Shown: positions 17,500 through 26,127 of the stretch, piece after piece
How the letters are laid out: each line of letters opens with the position of its first letter
Position numbering within the stretch: position 1 is the stretch's first letter
NCBI GenBank assembly: GCA_022823865.1
Contig: JAJEHF010000011.1
Coordinates: forward strand, 1 to 64,000
DNA: 64,000 nucleotides
Origin: Bryobacterales bacterium
GTDB lineage: Bacteria; Acidobacteriota; Terriglobia; Bryobacterales; UBA6623
Direction of reading: 5' to 3'
The notes under the pieces: model-generated
Databases searched by the model: none
The model's input: only the letters and a program-made list of their open reading frames with translations
Told to the model about the DNA's origin: nothing
Program-made: the position numbers and the translations under genes

Positions 17500-18246
17500 A
17501 TGGATTCCCTGCGCACTGAGCGACTGTCGAAGAGCTACAGGGGCAGGCAGGTGGTCAGGGACTTCACCCTGGCCGTTCGTCGCGGCGAGATCATCGGGCT
17601 GCTAGGACCGAACGGCGCTGGCAAGACGACCTCGTTCAACATGATCGTCGGGCTGGTCAGCCCCGATGCCGGCCGAGTCTTTGCGGACGAGGCCGATATC
17701 ACAGAGCTGCCGATGTACCAGCGCGCCCGAATGGGCATCAGCTACCTGCCGCAGGAAGCCTCGGTGTTCCGCAAGCTCACGGTGGACGAGAACATCCTGG
17801 CGGTCCTGCAAACGCAGCCGCTGGTCCGGGCCGAGCGCCGCGAGCGTCTCGACGACCTGATCGCGCAGTTTGGCTTGGACAAAGTTCGGCACAGCCGCGG
17901 CTACCAGCTGTCTGGCGGCGAGCGACGGCGCGTCGAGATCGCCCGGTCGCTGGTCTTGTCGCCGTTCTTCCTGCTGCTCGACGAGCCCTTCTCGGGCATC
18001 GACCCGAAGCAGGTGATCGAGTTGCAGGCGATCCTGGCGCGGCTGTGTGCCGACGGGATCGGCATTGTCATCACCGACCACAACGTGCGCGAAACGCTTG
18101 CGGTGACTGACCGGGCGCTCATTATCCACAACGGGTCAATCTTTCGCTCGGGAACGCCGCACGAGTTGGAGAGCGACCCGGAGGTGCGCCGGGTCTACCT
18201 CGGCGAACACTTCGAACTGCCCGCCCGGGCCGCGCCGCGGAGCTGA
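17500..18246 (+). CDS. lptB: LPS export ABC transporter ATPase LptB
   Basis: This 248-residue cytoplasmic ATPase powers LPS extraction from the inner membrane with LptFG. It contains Walker [10 protein letters not shown] (36-44), the Q-loop region [23 protein letters not shown] characteristic of LptB, signature [13 protein letters not shown] (137-149), Walker [13 protein letters not shown] (158-169) and the switch His in [10 protein letters not shown]. These specific stretches separate LptB from the related LivF/LivG ATPases. It lies directly after the LptC/LptA-like gene and 5 bases before the methyltransferase-like gene, so the three probably form an operon. LptF and LptG genes are not in the window. 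Confidence 0.93.
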   Translation: MDSLRTERLSKSYRGRQVVRDFTLAVRRGEIIGLLGPNGAGKTTSFNMIVGLVSPDAGRVFADEADITELPMYQRARMGISYLPQEASVFRKLTVDENILAVLQTQPLVRAERRERLDDLIAQFGLDKVRHSRGYQLSGGERRRVEIARSLVLSPFFLLLDEPFSGIDPKQVIELQAILARLCADGIGIVITDHNVRETLAVTDRALIIHNGSIFRSGTPHELESDPEVRRVYLGEHFELPARAAPRS

Positions 18247-18251
18247 GCGCG

Positions 18252-19061
18252 GTGCCGACGGTCCGCTTGGAACGCGCCGGGCTGTACGGGCCCGTGGGTG
18301 TCGTGGACACGGCCGAATCGCGCCGCTTTACGATCGGCGGCGTGCTGCAGGGCGCTTCGCTGCTGCGTCCGGCCGCCAGCGCTGTGGCTCCCCACTTGGG
18401 GCAGGGCCCAGGGCCGGTGACCGAGACGCGCTACCAACTGGCCTGGTTCCTGGCCGGTCAGCGACACCCTGCGGGAAGAGGACTGATGCTGGGGCTCGGC
18501 GGGGGCTGTGGGGTGGTGGGACTGTTGCACCAATTTCCGGACCTGGCCATGGATGCGGTCGACGCCGATCCGGCCATGCTCGCGATGGCCAGAGAGTTTC
18601 ATCCGCTGATTGGCCACTACGAGCGTGAAGGGCGCCTGCGCCTGCACGTGGCCCAGGCGCGCGATTACTTGGAAAGTGCCCACGAGCCGCCCGACTTCGT
18701 CATCGCCGACTTGGTGGTCGATTCCGAGAGCCTGGAAGCGGTAGGTTCCGAGGCCTTGGTCGGAGCTATCGCCGCCGCTGCTCCGGAAGTCTGGTTCCGT
18801 GTGTTCGGGTCGCTGCCTGACGGCGAGCTGCTGCCGATCCTAGACCGCTTCCAGGCTGCCGGACTGCCCGTTCGCTGGCTGCTGTCCCCGGTCAACCGAC
18901 TTGTCACACTGCCCAAGCCCCGGGACTGGATTCTCGCCGCTGGCGTGGCGCGTCTGCCGGATCCGGACGATTTCGTGCCCTATCGCGAGATGAGAGGGTC
19001 GGCGGTCGCAAAAGTGCAGGCGGCCTACCGCAAGCTCGTTGCCGGCGCAGCGCCGCCGTAA
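18252..19061 (+). CDS. SAM-dependent methyltransferase fold protein (spermidine synthase-like)
   Basis: The 269-residue protein has a class I Rossmann fold. The SAM-binding loop is GLMLGLGGGCGVVGLL (about 77-92), followed by the acidic DAVDADPAMLAMAREF, then LHVAQARDYLESAHEPPDFVIADLV, as in spermidine synthase-like proteins that often act as methyltransferases. A polyamine-synthase active-site Asp pattern is not complete, so a specific reaction should not be claimed. The GTG start is 5 bases after lptB. A link with envelope biogenesis is only positional. Confidence 0.65.
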   Translation: MPTVRLERAGLYGPVGVVDTAESRRFTIGGVLQGASLLRPAASAVAPHLGQGPGPVTETRYQLAWFLAGQRHPAGRGLMLGLGGGCGVVGLLHQFPDLAMDAVDADPAMLAMAREFHPLIGHYEREGRLRLHVAQARDYLESAHEPPDFVIADLVVDSESLEAVGSEALVGAIAAAAPEVWFRVFGSLPDGELLPILDRFQAAGLPVRWLLSPVNRLVTLPKPRDWILAAGVARLPDPDDFVPYREMRGSAVAKVQAAYRKLVAGAAPP

Positions 19062-19165
19062 CTCGCTTCTCGCGCGCGGTGAACTACCCGCCGAGCGTGG
19101 TCTAAACTAATGCTGAGCAGACATCCCGCGCCCGTCCGGGCCTACGAAGGGAGGCAATTCACCGA

Positions 19166-19855
19166 ATGCTGTTCTTTGATCCAATCTATCTCCTGTTCAT
19201 GATTCCCGGCTTGCTGATGTCCCTCTGGGCCAGCGCCAAGACCAAGTCCGCATTCAAGAAGTACGGCAAGGTCAGGGCTAGGATGACGGGCGCGCAGGCG
19301 GCCCGCCAAATGTTGGACCAGGCGGGCCTTCACGACGTCAAGATCGCGGTCTCGTCCGGGTTCCTGTCCGATCACTACAACCCCGCCACCCGCAGTCTCG
19401 GGCTGTCCCCCGATGTGCATGACCGGGCTTCGATCGCTGCCGTCGGCGTGGCCTGCCACGAAGCGGGTCATGCGATCCAGCACGCCAACGCTTATACCCC
19501 GCTGCAGCTTCGGTCTGCGCTGGTGCCCACGGCGAGCTTGGGCTCGAACTTCGGATATCTCGCCATCATATTCGGGATATTCCTGTCGATCTCGGGCATG
19601 GTCTACATCGGCATCGCCCTGTTTTCGGCCACGGTGTTGTTCCAACTGGTCACGCTCCCGGTAGAGTTCGATGCCAGCAACAGGGCGAAGCAGCTCGTGG
19701 TCAACTACGGGATCGTCTCCCCGTACGAGCGCGAAGGCATGGACAAGGTCCTCAACGCCGCGGCTTGGACCTACGTGGCGGCGGCGGTGACCAGCATCCT
19801 GACCCTGCTGTACTTCCTGCTCCGCGCCGGCCTGCTGGGGGGCAGCGACGACTAG
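19166..19855 (+). CDS. Membrane zinc metallopeptidase, YugP family
   Basis: A 229-residue membrane protein. The N-terminal hydrophobic segment (about 5-21) precedes a soluble part with the zinc motif ACHEAGHAIQH (HEAGH at 98-102). Transmembrane segments follow at about 128-155 and 200-222, and LPVEFDASNRAKQLV between them resembles the second conserved block of the Zn_peptidase_2 family. The family's substrate is unknown. A GGGAGG Shine-Dalgarno lies about 12 bases before the ATG. It overlaps the convergent endonuclease IV gene by 4 bases at its 3' end. Confidence 0.85.
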   Translation: MLFFDPIYLLFMIPGLLMSLWASAKTKSAFKKYGKVRARMTGAQAARQMLDQAGLHDVKIAVSSGFLSDHYNPATRSLGLSPDVHDRASIAAVGVACHEAGHAIQHANAYTPLQLRSALVPTASLGSNFGYLAIIFGIFLSISGMVYIGIALFSATVLFQLVTLPVEFDASNRAKQLVVNYGIVSPYEREGMDKVLNAAAWTYVAAAVTSILTLLYFLLRAGLLGGSDD

Positions 19856-20724
19856 CCCGCCAGCGGCTCGCCTGCCAATTCCCATAGCCTCCGGACATTC
19901 TCGCGGTGGCTCTCGTCGATGAATGGCGTCTCGAGGATGAACGGCTTGGCCCGCAGTCGCGGGTGGCTCAGGATGCGAGCGAAGGCTTCCGCGCCGATGT
20001 ACCCGTCGCCGATGGACTCGTGACGGTCCCGGTTCGAGCCCAGCGCCGTCTTGGAGTCGTTCGCATGGAATAGGCGCACGTTTGCCATGCCCAGGCACTG
20101 GTGCATGGAGCGCACCGTGTCGCGCAGGCCCTTTTCGGTCGTGATGTCATAGCCGGCTTCGAAGCTGTGCGCGGTGTCGATGCAGAATCCCAGCGGGGCG
20201 TCACAGAGCGCCCCGACCGCTTGGCTGAGCTCGGCCAGCTCTTCGAACGAACGCCCGAGCGTGTCACCGCCGCCGGCTGTGTTTTCCAGCAGCAGTCGCA
20301 GCGTCCCCCAGTCGAATCCGCGCTGTACCTCGGCCACGGCCGTGGCGAAGACTTCGATCGCGGCCGGCCGGGTCTGGCCCTTGGCGCTTCCGGGATGGAT
20401 GACCAGGTACTCCGCCCCGATGGCGCGTGCGTTCTCGATTTCCAGGCGAAAGGACTCGCGGGACCGCCGCTGCACCTCAGGGTCGGCCGCGGCAAGGTTG
20501 GTGAGGTAGCAGCCATGCACCGCCAGCGGGCGCAGGTCGTGCTCCCGCCTCAGCGCGGCGAGACGGGCGACGCTCTCGGCGGAGGGGGCCGTGCCGCGCC
20601 ACATGCGCGGACTGCGGGTGAACACCTGCACGGTGTTGCAGCCGATCGCGACAGCCTCTTCGGCAGCTCGATGAACGCCGCCGGCAGCCGAGGTATGCGC
20701 TCCGATTCGGTGACGACGCTTCAT
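19852..20724 (-). CDS. nfo: Endonuclease IV (AP endonuclease)
   Basis: This 290-residue TIM-barrel enzyme cleaves DNA at abasic sites in base excision repair using a trinuclear zinc site. It begins RIGAHTSAAGGVHRAAEEAVAIGCNTVQVFTRSPRMW, with VHGCYLTNLA, VIHPGSAKG, LLLENTAGGGDTLG, GFCIDTAHSFEAGYD, LFHANDSKTALGSNRDRHESIGDGYIG and ILETPF in the expected order; these supply the His, Glu and Asp zinc ligands. Length and motifs are normal for Nfo. It is convergent with the YugP gene and divergent from the PQQ-like gene at 20860. Confidence 0.94.
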   Translation of the reverse strand: MKRRHRIGAHTSAAGGVHRAAEEAVAIGCNTVQVFTRSPRMWRGTAPSAESVARLAALRREHDLRPLAVHGCYLTNLAAADPEVQRRSRESFRLEIENARAIGAEYLVIHPGSAKGQTRPAAIEVFATAVAEVQRGFDWGTLRLLLENTAGGGDTLGRSFEELAELSQAVGALCDAPLGFCIDTAHSFEAGYDITTEKGLRDTVRSMHQCLGMANVRLFHANDSKTALGSNRDRHESIGDGYIGAEAFARILSHPRLRAKPFILETPFIDESHRENVRRLWELAGEPLAG

Positions 20725-20845
20725 TCAGCCTGCGACCCGGCGGAAGGCATGGGGATAGTTCGCTGAGCCGGTCGGGAACCGGTGTTTCGCCGGTTGGCCG
20801 CGACCGAGCCGCGACCCACCAGTCTACGCCGTGGCACGCGGCGGC

Positions 20846-20851
20846 TACAAT
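20846..20851 (+). promoter_or_regulatory. -10-like TACAAT for PQQ-like propeller gene
   Basis: TACAAT lies 8 bases before the ATG at 20860. Upstream, at 20777-20795, AACCGG/CCGGTT form a hairpin in the divergent region shared with nfo. Confidence 0.45.
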
Positions 20852-20859
20852 GTCGGTTC

Positions 20860-22161
20860 ATGGGCCGTGCACTGTGTATACTCTCGCTCGTTTTGGCCGT
20901 TGCCTTGCAGGCCGAGGATTGGCCGCAGTGGCGCGGCAAGGACCGTCTCGGGATCTGGACCGAGACCGAAATCTTGGAGCGCTTCCCTGACGGCGGGCCC
21001 AAGCGGGTCTGGTCCAAGCCGATTGCCAATGGTTATGCCGGCCCGGCCGTCGCAGACGGGCGCGTCTTCGTCACCGACTACCGCTCAACGGAGAACCGCA
21101 AGGGCATTGAGCGGGTGCTGGTGCTGAGCGAAGCGACTGGGGAAACGCTGTGGGAGAAAGAGTGGCCCGTCGACTACGCCGGCCTGCAGTATCCCCTCGG
21201 GCCGCGCGCCACGCCCACCGTGGACGCCGAGCGCGTGTACGTGCTGGGCTCGATGGGCGACCTATTCTGCCTGCGGGCGGAAGACGGCGAGCAGCTTTGG
21301 CATCGCAACTATCAGGACGATTTCGCTGCCGAGCTTCCGACTTGGGGATTCGTTGCAGCGCCCTTGGTGGACGGTCGGCGGTTGATCACCTTGGTTGGCG
21401 GATCGCCCGACGCCAAGGTCGTTGCCTTCGACAAGATGACCGGCAAGGAGGTCTGGCGGGCGCTCGACGCCAGCTCCGAGCCCGGTTACGACCCGCCGAT
21501 GATCGTCGAGGCCGGAGGCGTCCGCCAGTTGATCATCTGGCATCCGACCGCGGTCGTTTCGCTCAGCCCGGAGACCGGGGAGGTCTATTGGCAGCAGCCG
21601 TTCAAGATCCAGGCCGGTCTGACTGTTGCTACGCCCGTGCACAGCAAGCACGGGCTGCTGGTGTCGTCGTTCTACAACGGATCGCGCATGTACCGCCTGC
21701 TCGAGGATCGCCCGGCAGCCGAGTTGATCTGGAAGGGCAACAGCGACAGCGAGATCGACACCGACGGGCTGCACTCCCTGGTCACCACTCCGGTGGTCGA
21801 TGGCGAGTATGTCTATGGCATCGGTAGCTACGGGCTCTTGCGCTGCCTCGACGCCCGCACCGGTGCCCGCGTGTGGGAAACGCTTGATTTGACCAAGGAA
21901 GACGCCCGCTGGGCGTCAGGCCAGATCGTTCGCCACGAGGATCGCTACTTCATCAACAACGATCGCGGCGAACTCGTCATCGCCCGTTTCTCCCCCGAGG
22001 GCTACGAGGAGCTTGACCGCGCGACGTTGATGCGCCCGACCAACCCTCTGCGCCGCCGCCGCGAATTCGGAGCTGTCCATTGGACGCATCCGGCCTACGC
22101 CAATCGGCACATGATCATCCGCAACGACGAGGAAATCGTGCGCTTTTCGCTGGAGCAGTGA
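20860..22161 (+). CDS. Secreted PQQ-like beta-propeller protein
   Basis: The 433-residue protein begins with a signal peptide (MGRALCILSLVLAVALQA) followed at once by EDWPQWRGKDRLGIW, the hallmark start of a large family of exported PQQ-like propellers. Blade motifs include VLSEATGETLWEKEWP, FDKMTGKEVWRALD, LSPETGEVYWQQPF and LDARTGARVWETLD. The family lacks a proven enzymatic activity and some members may not bind PQQ. The start was moved to ATG 20860 because the signal peptide begins there and TACAAT is 8 bases upstream. The last 65 bases have a diverged copy at 23590-23654. Confidence 0.83.
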   Translation: MGRALCILSLVLAVALQAEDWPQWRGKDRLGIWTETEILERFPDGGPKRVWSKPIANGYAGPAVADGRVFVTDYRSTENRKGIERVLVLSEATGETLWEKEWPVDYAGLQYPLGPRATPTVDAERVYVLGSMGDLFCLRAEDGEQLWHRNYQDDFAAELPTWGFVAAPLVDGRRLITLVGGSPDAKVVAFDKMTGKEVWRALDASSEPGYDPPMIVEAGGVRQLIIWHPTAVVSLSPETGEVYWQQPFKIQAGLTVATPVHSKHGLLVSSFYNGSRMYRLLEDRPAAELIWKGNSDSEIDTDGLHSLVTTPVVDGEYVYGIGSYGLLRCLDARTGARVWETLDLTKEDARWASGQIVRHEDRYFINNDRGELVIARFSPEGYEELDRATLMRPTNPLRRRREFGAVHWTHPAYANRHMIIRNDEEIVRFSLEQ

Positions 22162-22207
22162 TGCGCTCAGAACGCGAGAAAACAGTCCTGACGCAGCGGA
22201 CGACGGC

Positions 22208-23551
22208 ATGACTCGCCTCCCACTCAGCGCACTCATCGCATGCGCGCTGCTGTCAGTGGCCTGCGGCACGTCACCAGACACCGCGCATGAACGCCCCAAT
22301 TTCGTCATCGTCTTCTTGGACGACGTCGGCTATGGCGACTTGGCTTGTTACGGGTCGCAGAAGAACAGCACCCCCCGTTTCGATCGCATGGCGCAGGAAG
22401 GCACCCGCTTCACGAGCTTCTATGCGCAGACTGTTTGCGGCCCGTCGCGAGGGGCGCTCATGACGGGGCGCCATCCCGGTCGCGTCGGCGGCGGCTGGGC
22501 CGTCCGTCCGGACGAGGTGACAGCCGCCGAAGTGCTCGGCGAAGCTGGCTACGCAACTGCGGCCATCGGGAAATGGGACATGAGCAGGCGCCGGCCTCTG
22601 CAGGGCCTGCTTCCGAACGACCAGGGCTTCGACTACTTTTTTGGCACGCTTGGCGCGAACGATAACGGAACTGTCACGTTCTGGCGGGACATGCAGCAGC
22701 TCGAGACGACAGACGACATGGGCTCGCTGACCAAGCGCTACACGGATGAAGCGATCGGCTTCCTGCGGCGCCAGCAGGAGGGGGAGCCGTTCTTCCTGTA
22801 CTTGGCACACACGATGTTGCATGTCGTGATCGGGGCCTCGCCCGAATTCGCCGGGACCACGGACGGAGACCTTTACGGCGACACCTTGGCGGAAGTCGAC
22901 CACCACACGGGCCGGGTCCTTGACGAGTTGCAAGCGCTTGGACTAGCCGACAATACCTACGTGCTGCTGACCAGTGACAACGGGCCGTGGTCCCAGCCGG
23001 AGCGCGTCGAGCGCTACTTCGAGAGCCACGGCGGACACTTGGCCACAGGTGATTCCGGAGGGCTGCGCGGGGCCAAGGGCTCGTCCTGGGAAGGCGGGGT
23101 ACGCGTGCCAGCGATTCTGTGGGGCCCGGGACGGGTGCCTGCCGGTCGCGAGTCCGACGCCATCGTCTCGACGCTCGACGTAATGCCCACCTTTGCTGCG
23201 CTCGCAGGCGCGACGCCCCCGGAGGACCGCATCTTGGATGGCGTGGACCAAAGCGCGCTCTGGCACGGGGAGGCGGGGTCGGGAGCCCGCGATACCTTCC
23301 ATTACTTCGTGCAAATGGAACTGCACGCGGTTCGCCGCGGGAGATGGAAGCTTGCCATGCCGCGAGAGAAATTCCACAACTACGCCCCGGATGTGCGAGC
23401 AGTCGAGTCGCCGCAGCTCTACGACCTGGAGGCGGATGTCAACGAGACGACCGACGTCGCGTCGCAGAATCCCGAAATAGTGGCGGAACTGGGCGGCTTA
23501 TACGAGCAGATGCGGGCCGAATCGGCAGACTGGGCGCCGTGGGAGCCGTGA
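22208..23551 (+). CDS. Exported lipoprotein sulfatase (arylsulfatase family)
   Basis: A 447-residue sulfatase. The leader ends in LSVAC, a lipobox, so it is probably outer-membrane or periplasmic. FVIVFLDDVGYGDLACYG gives the first metal-binding Asp pair, and VCGPSRGALMTG carries Cys77, the residue converted to formylglycine in C-x-P/S-x-R sulfatases. IGKWDM, LAHTMLHV and LLTSDNGPWSQ carry further metal and substrate residues. It hydrolyses sulfate esters, probably on polysaccharide; specificity is unknown. The leader of a second copy survives at 23701-23763. Confidence 0.9.
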   Translation: MTRLPLSALIACALLSVACGTSPDTAHERPNFVIVFLDDVGYGDLACYGSQKNSTPRFDRMAQEGTRFTSFYAQTVCGPSRGALMTGRHPGRVGGGWAVRPDEVTAAEVLGEAGYATAAIGKWDMSRRRPLQGLLPNDQGFDYFFGTLGANDNGTVTFWRDMQQLETTDDMGSLTKRYTDEAIGFLRRQQEGEPFFLYLAHTMLHVVIGASPEFAGTTDGDLYGDTLAEVDHHTGRVLDELQALGLADNTYVLLTSDNGPWSQPERVERYFESHGGHLATGDSGGLRGAKGSSWEGGVRVPAILWGPGRVPAGRESDAIVSTLDVMPTFAALAGATPPEDRILDGVDQSALWHGEAGSGARDTFHYFVQMELHAVRRGRWKLAMPREKFHNYAPDVRAVESPQLYDLEADVNETTDVASQNPEIVAELGGLYEQMRAESADWAPWEP

Positions 23552-23558
23552 GCAGCGC

Positions 23559-23594
23559 CTAGTTGTCGATGAGTTGAATGCTGGGGCCGACGCC
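23559..23594 (-). pseudogene. Remnant of murA 3' end (duplicate)
   Basis: These 36 bases match the last 36 bases of murA (24676-24711) at 33 positions. Read on the minus strand they still give GVGPSIQLIDN and a stop, against GVGASIELIDD in MurA. The fragment joins directly to the PQQ-gene remnant through the shared ACGCC. Confidence 0.75.
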
Positions 23595-23654
23595 AATCGG
23601 CACATGATCATCCGCAACGACGAGGAAATCGTGAGCTTCTCGCTTGAGCGCTGA
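23590..23654 (+). pseudogene. Remnant of PQQ-like gene 3' end (duplicate)
   Basis: These 65 bases align without gaps to 22097-22161, the end of the PQQ-like gene. The first 44 are identical and 60 of 65 match, including the final TGA. Confidence 0.8.
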
Positions 23655-23700
23655 GGCTCCCGAAGGACTTACAGGCGGCAGTCGCCAAGCGAACCGCGCC

Positions 23701-23763
23701 ATGACCTGCTTCTCATTGATCGCCGCCCCGCAATTGTCAATGGCATGCGGCACATCGCCCGGT
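23701..23763 (+). pseudogene. Remnant of sulfatase lipoprotein leader (duplicate)
   Basis: An ATG lies 46 bases after the remnant TGA, the same spacing as between the PQQ-like gene and the sulfatase at 22208. It reads MTCFSLIAAPQLSMACGTSP, close to the sulfatase leader ending LLSVACGTSP. The frame stops soon after, so it is a decayed second sulfatase copy. Confidence 0.65.
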
Positions 23764-23801
23764 GCCCCACGGAATGTCAGCTGCCCGAGTCAGCACTAGC
23801 G

Positions 23802-24236
23802 CTAGGCATCGCCGAGGCGCTCGGTGCGCAGCTGGCGGAAGCGATCGAAGTCACGGTCTTCCGTAAGGAGGCGAGACACGCCGTGCTCCCGGCAGAGCGC
23901 AACGATCTGGGCGTCAAACACCAGATTCCCGACTGCGTTCCCCTCTCGGACGGCCTGCGCGAGCAAGCGCGGATAGCCGGAGCCCGGAAATAGGACCGTT
24001 GCGCTCGGTGCAGCAAGCAGTCGTGTCATTGCCTCGCAGGCTTCGCTAGCCGAGTGCGGTGGACTGAAGAGCTTGTGGTGGGTGATCACCCGGATGAATT
24101 CGCCTAAGCAGAACACCGGAATCGCCCAACGGGCCGGAGACTCAGCAAGTGCCACCAAACGGGACCGCGCGGCCTCGTGAAGGGGCATCTCCGCCCTGTG
24201 GGCGTACACGAGCACGTTGGTGTCGACCGCGATCAA
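23802..24236 (-). CDS. vapC: PIN-domain ribonuclease toxin (VapC-type)
   Basis: This 144-residue PIN-domain protein has the four acidic residues of the Mg2+ site: MIAVDTNVLVY (Asp5), FCLGEFIRV (Glu46), LVFDAQI (Asp108) and LTEDRDF (Asp127/Asp129). VapC toxins cleave tRNA or rRNA and are held in check by a co-expressed antitoxin. Its start overlaps the upstream antitoxin gene by 4 bases (ATGA), the usual vapBC layout. It occupies the place where the second copy of the sulfatase gene should be, so it arrived after the local duplication or replaced that copy. Confidence 0.88.
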   Translation of the reverse strand: MIAVDTNVLVYAHRAEMPLHEAARSRLVALAESPARWAIPVFCLGEFIRVITHHKLFSPPHSASEACEAMTRLLAAPSATVLFPGSGYPRLLAQAVREGNAVGNLVFDAQIVALCREHGVSRLLTEDRDFDRFRQLRTERLGDA

Positions 24237-24472
24237 TCCCGGCTCTCCATTTTTTCGTATAGGGCATCGCGGTCATCGAGAGTGACGCCCGGCACGGGCT
24301 GCCCGCTCTTGACCAGCAGCTGCAATCGGAAGTCGCCGCCGACAGCAGAGACCGATGCGAGATGGCTCCTCAGGGCGCTCTCGATCAAATGGGTGAGCGT
24401 ATCCCCGGTTTCGGCTGCCCGCACCTTCGCAGCCCTCAGGATTCGGTCGTCGAGGTTGAGCGTCGTCTTCAT
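24233..24472 (-). CDS. vapB: Ribbon-helix-helix antitoxin (VapB-type)
   Basis: The 79-residue protein begins MKTTLNLDDRILRAAKVRAAETGDTLTHLIESALRSHL, a ribbon-helix-helix DNA-binding motif. The C-terminal tail (VPGVTLDDRDALYEKMESRD) would bind and block the toxin. ATG 24472 was chosen because the motif begins there; an ATG seven codons earlier is in frame. The AT-rich bases just upstream (24473-24495, with the palindrome gtatac) probably hold the autoregulated promoter and operator. Confidence 0.85.
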   Translation of the reverse strand: MKTTLNLDDRILRAAKVRAAETGDTLTHLIESALRSHLASVSAVGGDFRLQLLVKSGQPVPGVTLDDRDALYEKMESRD

Positions 24473-24675
24473 ATGGATATCTGTAGTATACATGCCAGAT
24501 TTCTGGTAGCCCTCCAGCAAAACCTCGGATCCACCGTGGCCTCCGCGTCTTGGAGCATGCTGGCGTAGACGCGCAGCCGCGCCCAATGGCTGGCGCGAAT
24601 CAACGATCCGGCCAACGCCGACACGATCCGGTGCTGCCCCCGCGCCGGACCGCGCGCGGAATCCGCGAACACCCG

Positions 24676-25938
24676 CTAGTCGTCGATGAGTTCAATGCTG
24701 GCGCCGACGCCGGCCAGCTTTTCCGCCAAGCGGTCGTAGCCGCGCCGGAGGTGGTAGATCCGATGCACTGTCGTCTCGCCCTTCGCTGCCAGCCCCGCCA
24801 GCACTAGCGATGCGCTGGCGCGCAAGTCTGAGGCCATCACGTCCGTGCCGGTGAGCGCCGCCTTTCCGCGCACGACCGCCGTGTGGCCGCCGATCGTGAT
24901 GTCCGCTCCCATGCGCTGCAGTTCCAGCACGTGCATGAAGCGGTTCTCGAACACCGTCTCGACGACCTTCGATGTGCCTTTGGCCTGGGTCATCAGCGCC
25001 ATGAACTGCGCCTGCATGTCGGTCGGGAATCCGGGATGCTCGCGAGTGGTGACATCGACGCTGCTCAGCGCGGCCGTGCCGCGCAGGACCAGGGTCGAAT
25101 CGTCCGGCGCCTCGATCAAGCAGCCTGCTTGGCGCATTTTCGCGATCACCGGCTCGAGATGCTGGCGGCGGGTGCCCTCCAGCGTCAGCTCGCCGCCAGC
25201 CAGTGCGCCCGCCACGAGGTAGGTGCCGGTTTCGATCCGGTCCGGGATGATGGCGTGCTCCGTCCCCGCCAGTGCGTCGACGCCGTCCACCCGAATCGTT
25301 GGAGTGCCGGCCCCTTCGATACGCGCTCCCATCTTGGTCAACAGCTCTGCTAGGTCGACGACCTCCGGTTCGCAGGCAGCGTTTTCCAGCAGGCTCTCGC
25401 CGTTGGCCAAGACTGCCGCCATCAACAGGTCCTCGGTGCCGGTGACCGTGGGCCGGCGGAATTGGATGCGGCCGCCGACCAAGCCGCCCTTCGGGGCTAC
25501 CGCCTCGACGTAGCCGCGGTCTTGCCGCACCGTCGCGCCGAGCGTCTTGAGGCCGTCGAGGTGCATGTCGATCGGCCGCGATCCGATCGCGCAGCCGCCG
25601 GGCAGCGAAACGCGGGCGCGACCGCAGCGGGCAGCCAGCGGTCCGAGCACGAGGCTCGATGCCCGCATGGTCTTGACCAATTCGTACGGGGCAACCGGAT
25701 CGAGGTTGCCGTTGGCCCGGATGGAATACGAATCGGGCCGGGCTTCCACCTCGGCGCCGACGCTGGCGAGCAGGTTGGCCATTGTGCGAATGTCGACGAC
25801 ATCCGGCATGCGTCCCAGGGTCACCGGGCCGTCGGTCAGCAGGCTGGCGGCCAAGGCGGGAAGTGCGGCGTTCTTGGCCCCGCTGATCTCGATGCGGCCG
25901 CTTAGCGGACGGCCGCCCGCGATACGCATCGCTTGCAT
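24676..25938 (-). CDS. murA: UDP-N-acetylglucosamine 1-carboxyvinyltransferase
   Basis: The 420-residue MurA catalyses the first committed step of peptidoglycan synthesis, moving enolpyruvate from PEP to UDP-GlcNAc. It shows SGAKNAALPALAASLL (Lys22, Asn23), KTMRASSLVLGPLAARCGRARVSLPGGCAIGSRPIDMHL with the catalytic Cys116 (the fosfomycin target) and FPTDMQAQFMALMTQAKG. Length is normal. The frame extends 20 codons further up, but the start MQAMRIAGGRPLSG fits the family and GGGAG precedes it. Its last 36 bases are duplicated at 23559-23594. Confidence 0.94.
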   Translation of the reverse strand: MQAMRIAGGRPLSGRIEISGAKNAALPALAASLLTDGPVTLGRMPDVVDIRTMANLLASVGAEVEARPDSYSIRANGNLDPVAPYELVKTMRASSLVLGPLAARCGRARVSLPGGCAIGSRPIDMHLDGLKTLGATVRQDRGYVEAVAPKGGLVGGRIQFRRPTVTGTEDLLMAAVLANGESLLENAACEPEVVDLAELLTKMGARIEGAGTPTIRVDGVDALAGTEHAIIPDRIETGTYLVAGALAGGELTLEGTRRQHLEPVIAKMRQAGCLIEAPDDSTLVLRGTAALSSVDVTTREHPGFPTDMQAQFMALMTQAKGTSKVVETVFENRFMHVLELQRMGADITIGGHTAVVRGKAALTGTDVMASDLRASASLVLAGLAAKGETTVHRIYHLRRGYDRLAEKLAGVGASIELIDD

Positions 25939-26127
25939 GAACTCCCACCCGTCCGCCTTGCGGGCGGCCAAGACCCCATTATGCGCGACCGCATCCACGG
26001 GGCCTCTCCGCGCTTGCTCGCGCTGGTTTGAGAGACCGGTTCGTAACCCGCTGGCGAGCCTGCTCGCCTAAACTGTTGGTGCGCCGCCAGTCTGGCCGGC
26101 CTGCATCCAGTGCAATCCCATCCGACC

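Noticed and set aside
24473-24675. Possible remnant gene between vapB and murA on the minus strand
   Set aside because: The translations are Arg/Ala-rich with no recognisable motif, and no clear match to the sulfatase 3' end was found.
24676-25998. Longer murA start at 25998
   Set aside because: The 20 added residues do not match MurA N-termini, while MQAMRIAGG at 25938 does.
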